This document shows, piece by piece, positions 12,098 through 22,087 of a stretch of DNA of 64,000 nucleotides (within the stretch, counting starts at the first letter, position 1; each line of letters starts with the position of its first letter). Below the pieces are notes generated by a model, which ran no database searches, was not told the origin of the DNA, and saw only the letters and a program-made list of their open reading frames with translations. Source of the DNA: Nageia nagi. Lineage: Eukaryota > Pinophyta. The position numbers and the translations under genes are program-made. The DNA is taken from positions 23,126,001 to 23,190,000 of the forward strand of contig JBITNC010000001.1 in assembly GCA_050084985.1 (NCBI GenBank), given 5' to 3'.

Positions 12098-15000
12098 ATT
12101 AACACCTAAAAATAAATTTTGATTTAATTACAATATCTTTTTAGATATTTGAAATGATTTATTTAATTTATTAAATAAATGTTCTTTTCCATGTGCACTC
12201 TCATCTACCTTTGTGTTTTATGGTAACAGGTCGGCTCAACATCATAATAAGCCTAAGGAGGAGAATTAGCATTAGACCTATTGCTTATAAAGGTGGAGGG
12301 GTTGTGCATGATCAAAGATATGATATGACATAATCCTAAATGCTTGATAGGTGAAAATATACTTGTGTCAATCTTTACCAATGTTTTTAAATATCATCTA
12401 TCATCTTTGGATTTTGTTATACTTTGAGCTCTGCATTCTTGTGATCTTTCACCCCCTTCATGATCAATATTCGATACATCAAATGTGGTATGATGACATT
12501 GAGAAAAAGGGAGAGGCATTTTGGAATGGTAATTGAGTGTTGTAAATGGGCTCTTAGAGTCATCATTGGGTTAAGGTCAGATTGATGATTCCATGTTTCG
12601 AAAAAGCTCATCATTCATGCTCTTTGAATCGAATTTTATCTCTATTAGTCGTAAAGTATAGGTTTGTATCTTTTATTTATATAGTTTTTAGAGGTCAAGG
12701 TCAATTAGTTCATTTTCATGTTACATGTCATCAATTTTTTGCTTTTCATATTTAATTGGAGAATTTAATTATTCTATAAATAATTCAAATAATTATTATT
12801 TTGATTATAATAGGTATCTAGATCCATCCTTGAATTCTTCTCTTCAACATCTTGGGGTCATTCCTACTTCAATGGTGAGGTAAAATCAAATTTAAAGCAT
12901 AACTTTTCTCTTTTAGTGTTTTGGGATTACTTTCAATGATACTAACATATTTTTACTATGTTCAATTTTTTTGAAAACATTTGCTTACATGTTATTGCAA
13001 TGCAATTTTGTTTGCAAACTCTATTTTGTTAGTTACAATTTTTTTGAGTAAATTTTACTAAAATATAGTACTAATGTGTTGTAATATTTTTTTATGAAGC
13101 TTGTTATAGTTTAAATTTGAAAATATTTTTTGAAATATTAAAAAAATGTAATTTTTTATACCAAATTTTTGTGTAGAAATGTTAAAAAGTTGCAAATTAT
13201 TTTAGTTTCATAACTTTATTACAAATGTGTTATTATTGCAATAAAATTTTATTTTTTGTGATATTATTAAAAAAGGAGAAGTTATTATTGTATATGTATA
13301 TTTTTTTCAAAAAAAATGTAATTTTATAATATGTTGAATCCTATTTTTTTTCTAAAATATATGGTAATATGTTATTAGAAAAATGAATAAAACATAAGTA
13401 GGCTCTTTCAAAAATACTATATATACCTTTTTCAAAATAAAAAATAGGATATATATATCCATCAAAGAGCAATTCAAAAAAAATTAATAAAAAAGGATAT
13501 GTACATCCATCAAAATGTAGTTAAAAATGCTCTTTTGTTTATATAGCATGTTTTTTTAAGTAAAAATAATAAAAAAATTATTTAAAAAAAAAACAATAAA
13601 GAAAAAAGGGGCTTGCATCTTGCACTCAAGTTGCAAGCCATAGCCTGCTATTGATGCACCATTTATCATTGTGTGGCTATCACCTTGGGCTTGAACCCAC
13701 CTAATGCTCAATGGTTAGAACTCAACTTGGTAGTTAGAACCCTCCCTCCTTGATAGCCAAGTTGAACACCCCCTTGCCACCCACCACTTACATGCACGCA
13801 TAACACCACTTCAATGCTACCTCGACCTCACACCATATGACCCTCCCACTATCGGATACCCCAATGCTTCAACTCCTACCTTTCCCCCCTTAACCTTGCT
13901 AAACCCCCTCCACACCCCTCCCCTTATGTGTTTCCCCTACTTTGATAGCCCACTCCCCTTGTCACTCTGACCCCTCACCCAACCCCCTAAAACCTCACCC
14001 CCAACCACCCTTCCCCTCTCCTACCACCTAACATGGCCTCTCCCTTCCCCACCACCATATAGCCTCAATACCCCCTTCAACTCTCTTTGTGCCTCTATGC
14101 ACACACACTCCTATAGGTTAAAATTTGTGCTATAAGTGATCTAATATGCATAAATAAGTTAAATACACATACAAACCTCAAATTACATAACTCTACTTTA
14201 CTTAAAGAGCATTAGGTAGAAAACTTCATAAAGGTAGGTTAAAATATTTGAATATTAAGATAAAACTTTACAAGAACTAAAATAAACCCTAAATGCATCT
14301 AAATGGGAATGGAGGCCTCCAAACCTAGGCCCTTTGAGGCACCTAGGTAAGCATGGATTGATTCCCCTCACTCTAAATGGAATATAAGCCCTCAAGACCT
14401 CAAATAATTGAGAACAAACAAATTATATATGCCTATTTATGCAAATGCTTGTGTTTAAATACTCTTTTAATAATTTATATGGTGGATTTGAACTATGGAG
14501 ATGATCTTTACATGTTTTGGTGGCTAAAATTGAGATCTAACACATTAAACCTTGAAAACTTTAAATGCTTGAAAACAAAAAGATCATTAACTATCCTTGG
14601 ATCTTCCAAGGATACCCATGAGATCTAATGGATGTTTACAACATGTGTTTAAGCTATTATGAGTTAAAACAGTAATTTTAATGGTGTAAATATAAGCTAA
14701 TATGATTTAAACCTAAATAACATGCTAATGCATATAATATTATGGAGGATACAAAAGGTAGGTCTTCCTAAGATCTCCCATGGTTGTATTTCCTTTAAAT
14801 CCATACAAAAATCTCAAATATATCCAATACATACAATATAATTCAATTCAAATATAGAAACATCATAGAAATGTTACCTCATGATTTTGGAAGCAAGATT
14901 TTAGAGATTTGATGGCGATTTGTGGTGAAAACCTTGAATGTTCTTGAAGAAATAATGTGAGAGTAAAAATTATAAGTGTGTAAGTGAGCAAATGAATTAG

Positions 15001-15111
15001 TAGCACAAATGAATTATAAGAGGATTTTCTAATTTCATTTTGAGTTATATACCTCTTTTTTCAACTTAAGTTATTTGGACTAGATACCCATTTTTGCTCA
15101 TATTTGTATTT
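12098..15111. other. Non-coding AT-rich DNA with a C-rich tract
   Basis: No coding sequence or RNA gene is supported. The first few hundred bases may be an LTR of the gypsy remnant to the left. A strongly C-rich, G-poor tract occupies about 13640-14110, unlike anything around it. A perfect inverted repeat lies at 592-614 of the fourteenth kilobase (TATCCTTGGA, 3-base loop, TCCAAGGATA at 14592-14614). AT-rich sequence then runs to the left boundary of the large gypsy element. Confidence 0.5.
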
Positions 15112-15116
15112 TAAGT
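15112..15116. repeat. Target-site duplication, left copy (TAAGT)
   Basis: TAAGT directly precedes the left LTR, and the same five bases follow the right LTR at 42356-42360. Five bases is the duplication size made by Ty3/gypsy integrases. The match over 27 kb shows that both LTRs belong to one insertion. Confidence 0.85.
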
Positions 15117-15951
15117 TGTTGCAGTGAAAATGGAGCTGGAATGTAGAATAACATACAATAAAATTATTCTTCAATCTTCACTGAACTTCAAATAATATGA
15201 AATAGATATACATGTTGGTTATTGCAAATTGATATTGATATTCAATTCAAACTACAATATGCCCTTAGAAGGGACTTTTTACAAATGCCATTGCCAAAAT
15301 AAGAATGTTAGATCTTCATTGTTTTTTGGATTTGCTTGCCTCTCTCCTTGATGTGAATAACCTGTAAATCCTACACACATGCAAGAGACAATAACATCAA
15401 AGCATCTATATATGATAATGTAATAAATTGAAACTAGCATAAAACAATAAAAAGGTATGAGCTCACAAGATTTTGGCAGCATTACCCTACTTCAAACTTG
15501 GGTTCAATTAGGGTCTTGATTGATCTATTAGCTTGTATTTATAGATTTTAGGTGAGACGTTCCAATGCAGGTAAGGGGAAATGAAAAGCCACTGTAGGTC
15601 GTAACTGACCCCCTTCTAGCCACATCATCTTGGAAGAACGAATCGTTTCAGCTTCCTTTTGGTTTTTTGTTCAGCTGTTACAGAATTGTCAGCGTTTGTA
15701 ATGCGAATGCCGATGATTGGATCAAAATGCTAGTGATTCAAGGTGAACGCCGGTGACTGGTTAACAATATTAAAAATGACCGTCTAATAGTCAAATTTTA
15801 TCGAAAAGGGGTTATATGACCACTTGTTTAGCATGTGTTCGATGAGAGCTATCCAATAATGGAGTTTCCAAGCTTGTTTAAGGTTTGTATAAAGAGTTAT
15901 GATTATTTCAATGTTTACTTAGTTAAAGAGGGACATTTTTAGGTGTCTACA
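15117..15951 (-). repeat. 3' LTR of the Tat/Ogre-like element
   Basis: Runs from TGTTGCAGTG to GGTGTCTACA on the plus strand, so in element direction it starts TGTAGACACC. It is colinear with 41518-42355, and the pair share TG...CA ends. Differences are scattered and mostly C/T or A/G, for example GCGAATGCCGATG here against GCGAACATCGACA in the partner. Confidence 0.9.
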
Positions 15952-15967
15952 TTTTTCCCCTTTTTGA
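15952..15967 (-). promoter_or_regulatory. Polypurine tract of the Tat/Ogre-like element
   Basis: On the minus strand the bases beside the LTR read CAAAAAGGGGAAAAA and then TGTAGACACC. A purine run touching the 3' LTR is the expected primer for plus-strand DNA synthesis and agrees with the minus direction of gag-pol. Confidence 0.75.
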
Positions 15968-16639
15968 AATTATCAATCGAAAATGCGGTTGATGATTTCA
16001 AAAATATAGAGTGGGAAGCTTTATCGCTTGACTATTTATTGTTGCCTTTTTATGATACTAGTTTTGATTCAATTTCTTAGATAAATCAAATTATGATAAA
16101 ATGTGTTTTCGTCTTACATTTGATGTAGTTTAGAAAACAAATTTTAATATACCTCAGAAGTGACTGTTTTCGGTATGTGTTAAGCTTGTGTGACAGCTAG
16201 ATGACATTTATGTTATGTCATTCTGCATGTCTAAGCGCACATGTACCGTATAAGTCCCCTTTAGTATATGGGTTTTGATGGTGTTGTCTTTTGTCCCGAC
16301 AACGGGGTTTCAAGATGATCTCCTATAACGATGATACATCTCATTTTATCATTTTTTATTTTCTTGACCAATTTAAGGCTAACCTTGAGAAAATTTTAAT
16401 TTTCTCACGGCTATTCACAAACGTGGTGTTTTACTTCCAATCGTCAGTGTTTAGTTTCAGTTGCCGACGTTCGTATTTAAGTCATCGATGTTCGTATTTA
16501 GGTCGCCGATTTTTGAAAAAGAAAAAGTTTTATCTTTTTCTCATTTGTTCCTTTTTAGCTGTCCCTTTCATTATCTGTCAGGGCCTTTTTCTGTTGTTGT
16601 TCCATTGATTTCTAGCCATTGATATTCATCACAATCAAC

Positions 16640-18838
16640 ATGCCTCCACGTAGACGCTCTACTGGACGTTCCCGACCTATCCGGGAAGAGGTAGGGTTTT
16701 GGAATAACCTTAATTTCTATTTTTCGTTTATAGCTCGTAATTTAACCATGTAATCTCAAAATTGAAACCATGAAGGATGTTTAAAAATTATTTTAGTCAT
16801 TTCCATCGGATAAAATTTGTAGATTAGGCTTTTATTTATGTTTTTATGAAAATTTTCTTGATTTCACTGTGGTCGCCGACCTGAGCCGAGCAGTTAACAA
16901 AAATGTCGATGTTTAGAATGCGAACGTCGATGACCGAGTGTTATAGTTTACAAACATCGACGTTTCAGTATGAAATGCCGTTTTTCCCCCTTTTTTTTTG
17001 GTAAGCTGAACTTTTTAACATCATACAGGTTCGAGACATCTTTGAGCCTCGAGGAAGATATTCCTTGATTTTGCAAGAGGGTAGAGCTTTTCTAAGTCCA
17101 ACTGATCATGCCTTTTTTAGGTCCATTGGTTTTGGAGTGGGTCCGCACATGGGCCGCATTCATTGGGAGTATCCATTATTGGCTGCATTATTAGATAGGT
17201 GGGATCAGATATTATCAGTATTGGCTAGAGGATTAGTAAAGGATGATCCATTTTTCATATTTGATGGGTTTGGTACAATGCTATGCTCTCCCTAATACTG
17301 GCAACGGGAGGTTTCTGTAGTCGTTATTGCCTATTATTGCAGATATGATACGGCACGGTATAGTGTATGCTTGGGCACCCACATTATTAGCTTAGATTTA
17401 TAGGGAGCTATTCTTTTATTCATAGGGGCATAGGACCTCTTTATCAGTTACTATCACTTTGCAGGCATGGGCCTATGAGCATATAGCTATGGCTCATCCT
17501 TCAGGATTACCAATGCCGGGGTTCGGTAGCCACTTGGATTATGTGGCAGGTATAGTCAGATGGCATGAAGATTATTATATTCACCCTTCAGATGGAGTCC
17601 ATCGAAATGTGGGCTACTACCACCACATGCTTAGTCACTTGATTCCCGATCAAGTGAGATTCAGACCCTATCGCTCGTATCCTATATGGAGAGAGCTCGC
17701 AGCAGAGCTTTCTGGCATCCGGCAGCCACGTGTTTTGAGTGGTCATCGGGTAGATTTTCTGGAGTACTTTCATTTTGAGTAGGTGCATCATCAGTTTGGT
17801 TTGGTTTAGGATGTGCCTGCCCTAGCAGTACCGTATCAACGTGAGGGCACCATTTCAACAGAGGGTGTATAGCCACTAGTCTATGCAGAGCCTGATCCTA
17901 CTCAGGAGGAGGGACCATTAGAGGATGATATCGGAGAGGATGATGTAGGAGTGTCCAAGGCATTCAGAGTCTGGTGGGAGGAGGGAGATGATGGCTTAGA
18001 GGGTGGATTGGATGGTCGATGAGTTCGTCAGTGCATCGAGGTTGATGTAGAGTTGGGTGTAGCAGCAGGAGGGGCAGAGGTAGACACGGAGCCTATAGGA
18101 GCAGAGGCTATCAGAGAGGAGGTCATGATGGATGCTCCCGAGGAGTTAGCTCTTGAGGAGGAGGCTATAGGTGTTGGTGAGGGGAGAGCTACCCCAGAGG
18201 TTGCGCATGGAGTCGAGGAGGCTCCTACTACACAGGTTCCTAGCATTGATACTTTGCTAAGAGACATTTATGAGCTGAGACACCAGCTGGCATAGGCCCA
18301 CTCACGTATGTACAGATACAGAGCTGAGTGAGATAGGTACAAACATGAGAAGGATGAGGCTTGTTCCTCTTTATAGGGAGCTCAGGCTCATCAGTTGGGA
18401 GCAACCTCTACTTCCGGAGGTGTTCCTTCAGTTGTATGCCATGGTATTTATCAGTAGCGAGATTTTTACAATAGTATAGTATAGTCGTGGCTAACAGGTG
18501 TTCCAGCTTTTACTCCGGGGGATCAGTATCCTATACCTCCAGATAGTTATATACCTATAGACATCTTAGCCTATCAGACAGGTAGCAATGCATGGGGTAC
18601 GGTTGGATCACCAAGCAGAACTCAAAGATCATGAGGTCTGTCTAACAAGAGTGGTACACCTTGGGCATCTCCCTTAGGGGCGGTTGGTTCATCTGAGTTG
18701 CGCAGAGCTCAGCGTCTGGGTAGTCCTACAGGATCTGTAGGCATTACCCCTCCGGGTCAGGGTACCGGAGAGACCAGTAGACGGTAGAGGCAACCGAGTA
18801 GTCTTAGCGGACAAGGTAGTGGTTGGGGTAGTCCTTGA
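16640..18838 (+). pseudogene. Antisense plant mobile domain (PMD) protein gene carried by the gypsy element, broken
   Basis: An ATG at 16640 opens a short basic exon (MPPRRRSTGRSRPIREE) that ends at a GT-AG intron, 16691-17028. Exon 2 gives RDIFEPRG, then IHWEYPLLAALLDRWDQ, resembling the PMD opening (PLL-ALxERWxPET). After a stop and frame change it continues RELFFYS-GHRTSL and LQAWAYEHIAM, the PMD LLQAWxYEH motif, then IPDQVRFRPYRSY (PDQVxWxPY) and HHQFGLV (RQFGxVQ). The tail has an acidic segment, a coil (LLRDIYELRHQLA) and a Ser/Gly/Thr-rich end at GSP. Many stops are TAG where glutamine is expected. PMD proteins occur as host silencing and development factors and within transposons. Here the gene lies inside the element, opposite to gag-pol, next to the 3' LTR. 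Confidence 0.75.
16691..17028 (+). other. Probable intron of the PMD gene
   Basis: Begins GTAGGG and ends CATACAG. Its removal joins two phase-0 exons. It carries a copy of a motif (TCGATGTTTAGAATGCGAAC) also found in the element's LTRs. The assignment rests on splice-site form and frame continuity; there is no transcript evidence. Confidence 0.55.
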
Positions 18839-19719
18839 AGATACCCTTTCTCATGATGTTATTTTATATGCTTATGAGGTAATTGGACCCTTGTATTTTA
18901 TTGTATGATTCATGATGTTATGATGACTCATTGATGGACTGTTATGATGTATATATAGATGGATTGATCCTTGATTTATGGTACTTGTATGATTCTTGAT
19001 GCATGAGCTCTTATTCTATTTAGATGAATGAATGAAATAGGCATGATGTGATGTTATGTAGATCATAATTGTCTTTTACTTTTTTGATGATGAATGGATG
19101 TTAAGGGTAGATGTAATTAGGGAATGTATGATATATACTTTTGAGGCTATCTTTTTATAATTTTCTAGATGATGATAAAATGTCAGCAAATTAATTTGAT
19201 GATGTTAACAATCTCAAACGTAATTTAATAAATACGAATGCACAATGAATTTAATTCATGATTTTAATAAGTTAAGTTATTTGAGGACATATTTTTATTA
19301 TATTTTCGCGGAATCAGATGCATCATTTTCCGCCCTTGGCAATTTTACAATAAACATAATGACATGACAAACAAGTGACTTATGGATGCATATGAACATT
19401 AACTTTATCTTGGTCAGGGGAACAATAAAGAATCATTGTTATCCTTTCCAAAGAAAAGCAATTTTAATAATGTTCAAAGGTAATGGATAATAGTGAAAAT
19501 GGCTTGACATGACACACTAGTGACTTATGGGTGCATATGAACATTAACTTTATCTTGGTCAGGGGAACAATAAAGAATCATTCTTATCCTTTCCAAAGAA
19601 AAGCAATTTTAATAATGTTCAAAGGTAATGGATAATATTCTCGAAAGGGATGAGTTTAACAAAATGATACAAATTGTTCTAAATATGAACAAAACACAAA
19701 TTATGACAAAAGATTAGGT
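18839..19719. repeat. Non-coding 3' region of the gypsy element with a tandem duplication
   Basis: No gene is seen between the antisense PMD gene and the Copia insertion. A block of about 145 bp, containing TTATCTTGGTCAGGGGAAC and CTTTCCAAAGAAAAGC, occurs twice in tandem (about 19370-19500 and 19514-19640) with few differences. Confidence 0.7.
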
Positions 19720-19724
19720 GATTT
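19720..19724. repeat. Target-site duplication of the nested Copia, left copy (GATTT)
   Basis: GATTT precedes the left LTR and is repeated exactly at 29368-29372 after the right LTR. This is the 5-bp duplication made by Copia integrases. Confidence 0.92.
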
Positions 19725-19954
19725 TGTTGTTCTTCGAGTGACACTGAGAGGGGGGGGGTGAATCAGTGTATATAAAAATTATCACTATCCAATCTTCTTT
19801 AATAATGACAAATTAAAAGCTAGAGAAAATGAGCAAGCACACCAGTACATCACACAACACCAGATGTAACGAGGTTCACCAGTTTGGCTACATCCCCGAA
19901 AATGACTGCTTGGACACCAATCCAAATCCAGCCATTAAAGAAAGCTTACAGATT

Positions 19955-20160
19955 CACAGCACCAACTGTGAAGGGTAGCACCAACTACCACTTTGAGAAT
20001 AGCAGCACCTACTGCTTGGAGCACCAACTCCAGCTCTCAAATCCACTCCAGCTCTCAAATCCACAGCACCAACTGTGAAGGGTAGCACCAACTACCACTT
20101 TAGAATTAGCAGCACCAACTGCTTGGAGCACCAACTCCAGCTATCAAGCACCAACTTGAT
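19955..20160. repeat. LTR tandem duplication, 107-bp unit
   Basis: Two units, starting at 19955 and 20062, are built from repeated CACCAACT words (CACAGCACCAACTGTG, GGAGCACCAACTCCAGC). Several subunits are themselves palindromic. The same array is in the other LTR about 7503 bases on. Confidence 0.8.
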
Positions 20161-20516
20161 AGAACATTCAAATGGAGAAAAGATTCTGTTCTAGAAGACC
20201 CTCAATGGTCTAGCTCTAATGCTCACTTCATACACTTCGGATATTTCACTTTACACACAGCACTTGCTTTCACTCACTTCTCTGCTCACCACATTCGTGC
20301 GATTACCTGCATTTTCATGCTTTACTTTTCGCACTTCTTTTCACACACTCTGCACACACTTCACTCCCTTCTCTTCTCATCACATACTCCACACACACTT
20401 TGCCTCAATTCCCCCTTTTCATCCCACACCTTTTACACCTAGAAACCAACTCTTATATCTGCATGTCCCACTACTTGCTTCACTTATTCCTTTAGCTGTA
20501 AACTCTCAGCTACTAC

Positions 20517-20703
20517 ACTCTCCTCGAGCTGTGTACTCATTACTCCCTGTCTCCTCGAGCTGTGCAATCTCAACTGCCGCTTTTCTCGAGCTGTGCACTC
20601 ATAACTTCCTTTCTCCTCGAACTGTGCAATCATAACTTGCATTGTCCTCCAGCTGTGCAATCACAGCTACTTCTCTCCTCGAGTTGTGCACTCATTACTT
20701 CTT
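20517..20703. repeat. LTR tandem array, six units of about 37 bp
   Basis: Six imperfect copies centred on CTCGAGCTGTGCAATCATAAC follow one another. Most contain CTCGAG or a one-base variant. The array is repeated at 28020-28206 in the other LTR. Confidence 0.8.
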
Positions 20704-21081
20704 GCCATGTACACACTGTTCACACTGCAGCTCTCTGCTCCTTTTCTTACATCCGTTTTTCACATTATTCCTGTACTTAACCGTTACGCATCAATAACAC
20801 TCCAGGAAACTGTTCCTACCATTATACGTTATCAACAGAATCCTTGTTTGTAACTGACGAACACTTTCATTTCTCAAACAGAGTTGTTTAGACAGGTATA
20901 CTTCTTTCTCCATGGATTTCAGCTAATTCCGGACTCTTTTATTCTTCATTATGGTATTTCTTACGATTCCGGACTCTTCTCTCCTTCATAATGGTATTTC
21001 TGATTATTCCGGACTCTTTCCTAGCTTACCGGATGTTTTCTGTATACATCGTGATGTCATCATCCTCCGGACTCCGGAAAT

Positions 21082-21500
21082 AGAGTATAACGCTTTTCGC
21101 ATGACGTCATCATTTCTGGACTTTTATCTTCAGACGTGTATCTCCGGATTTTTATCTCCGGACGTTTATCTCCGGACCTTTATCTCCGGACCTTTGAACA
21201 CTTGCACCATGATGTCATCACTTCCGGACTCCGGAAACAGAGTATAACTCTTTCCTTATGATGTCATCATTTCCGGACTTTTATCTTCAGACGTGTATCT
21301 CCGGATTTTTATCTCCGGACGTTTATCTCCGGATCTTGACCTCCGGACTTTTGTCTCCGGACCTTTATCTCCGGACCTTTATCTCCGGACCTTTGAACAC
21401 TTGCACCATGATGTCATCACTTCCGGACTCCGGAAACAGAGTATAACTCTTTCCTTATGATGTCATCATTTCCGGACTTTTACCTCCGGACTCTTTTATC
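21082..21500. repeat. Two-level U3 array of CCGGA and TGACGTCA-like motifs
   Basis: A large unit starting AGAGTATAAC begins at 21082, 21239 and 21438 (157 bp, 199 bp, then partial). Inside it sits a 14-bp tandem repeat of the form TATCTCCGGACCTT, five copies in the first unit and eight in the second. The three extra copies (42 bp) account exactly for the length difference. The first unit has the palindrome TGACGTCA at 21102-21109 and the later units have TGATGTCA. Further perfect TGACGTCA sites lie just outside at 21568 and 21682. TGACG is the core bound by plant TGA-type bZIP factors, so an enhancer role is plausible but inferred. Confidence 0.85.
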
Positions 21501-21864
21501 ACTCTTTGCTGACCTCATTTCTTCCGGACGCCGGTTGTATTCACAAATGTGAGCATCGTTCTCCTGGTGACGTCATCTTTTGCTTCCGGAATGTTTTACT
21601 CTCTTGGCTCCGGCTCTTTGATCGCTCCTTGCTGACCTCATCACTTCTGGACTCCGGTTTTGAGTGAAAGCTCGAAATCGCTGACGTCATTTCTTCCGGA
21701 ACTCGGTCAACCAATCACACTTCTCTTTCGGAACACAGTTAGACCTCCGGAACCCGATCAAACAGTCTCGCTTCACTTCCGGAACTTAGTTAATCCTCCG
21801 GAACCCGATCAATATCTTGTTGACAACAATTACAATCACACTTCTCAATCACACATACTCAACA

Positions 21865-22087
21865 ATCTCCCCCTTTGGAATTGTTGGCAACACCATTAAC
21901 ACCACTTGATCAGATACAAAATTCAGGACACTTCTCCCCCTTTGTCAACAATAACAAAGGGCATTTACAGACTCCCCCTGAGTCCATACACTACATTCTC
22001 AGGAAATTAGGAGTGAACATTGGATATAGAAAAGAAAAAAAAAAAAAAAATAAGTACTCCCCCTGAGAAGGCGACGTTCAGAGCTAG
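21865..22087 (-). promoter_or_regulatory. Polypurine tract and 3' untranslated region of the nested Copia
   Basis: Beside the 3' LTR the element strand reads CCAAAGGGGGAGAT (21865-21878), the polypurine tract. AGGGGGAG-type purine runs recur three more times within 200 bases (about 21934, 21972 and 22058). A long A-rich run occurs at about 22027-22050. The stretch lies between the Gag-Pol stop and the LTR and codes for nothing. Confidence 0.8.

Larger units (their letters stand above)
19725..21864 (-). repeat. 3' LTR of the nested Copia
   Basis: 2140 bp, same length and sequence as 27228-29367 apart from one noticed C/T difference. It contains three separate tandem-repeat arrays (19955-20160, 20517-20703 and 21082-21500). 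Apparent open frames inside the LTR are repeat artefacts. In element direction U3 begins at 21864, so the CCGGA/TGACGTCA array lies in U3. Confidence 0.95.

Noticed and set aside
13660-13790. tRNA- or SINE-like B box (GGGTTCAAGCCC on the minus strand near 13687-13698)
   Set aside because: No matching A box at the right distance, no cloverleaf could be drawn and there is no poly(A) tail or target duplication.
16640-18838. PMD gene as an ordinary host gene
   Set aside because: It lies between LTRs that share a TAAGT duplication and inside the reconstructed element, so it is element cargo. Host origin further back remains likely.
20219-21446. Open frames of 60-138 residues in the Copia LTRs, repeated near 27.8-28.9 kb
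   Set aside because: They arise from stop-poor tandem repeats (CCGGA and CTCGAG arrays), have repetitive low-complexity translations and appear identically in both LTRs. No protein is implied.
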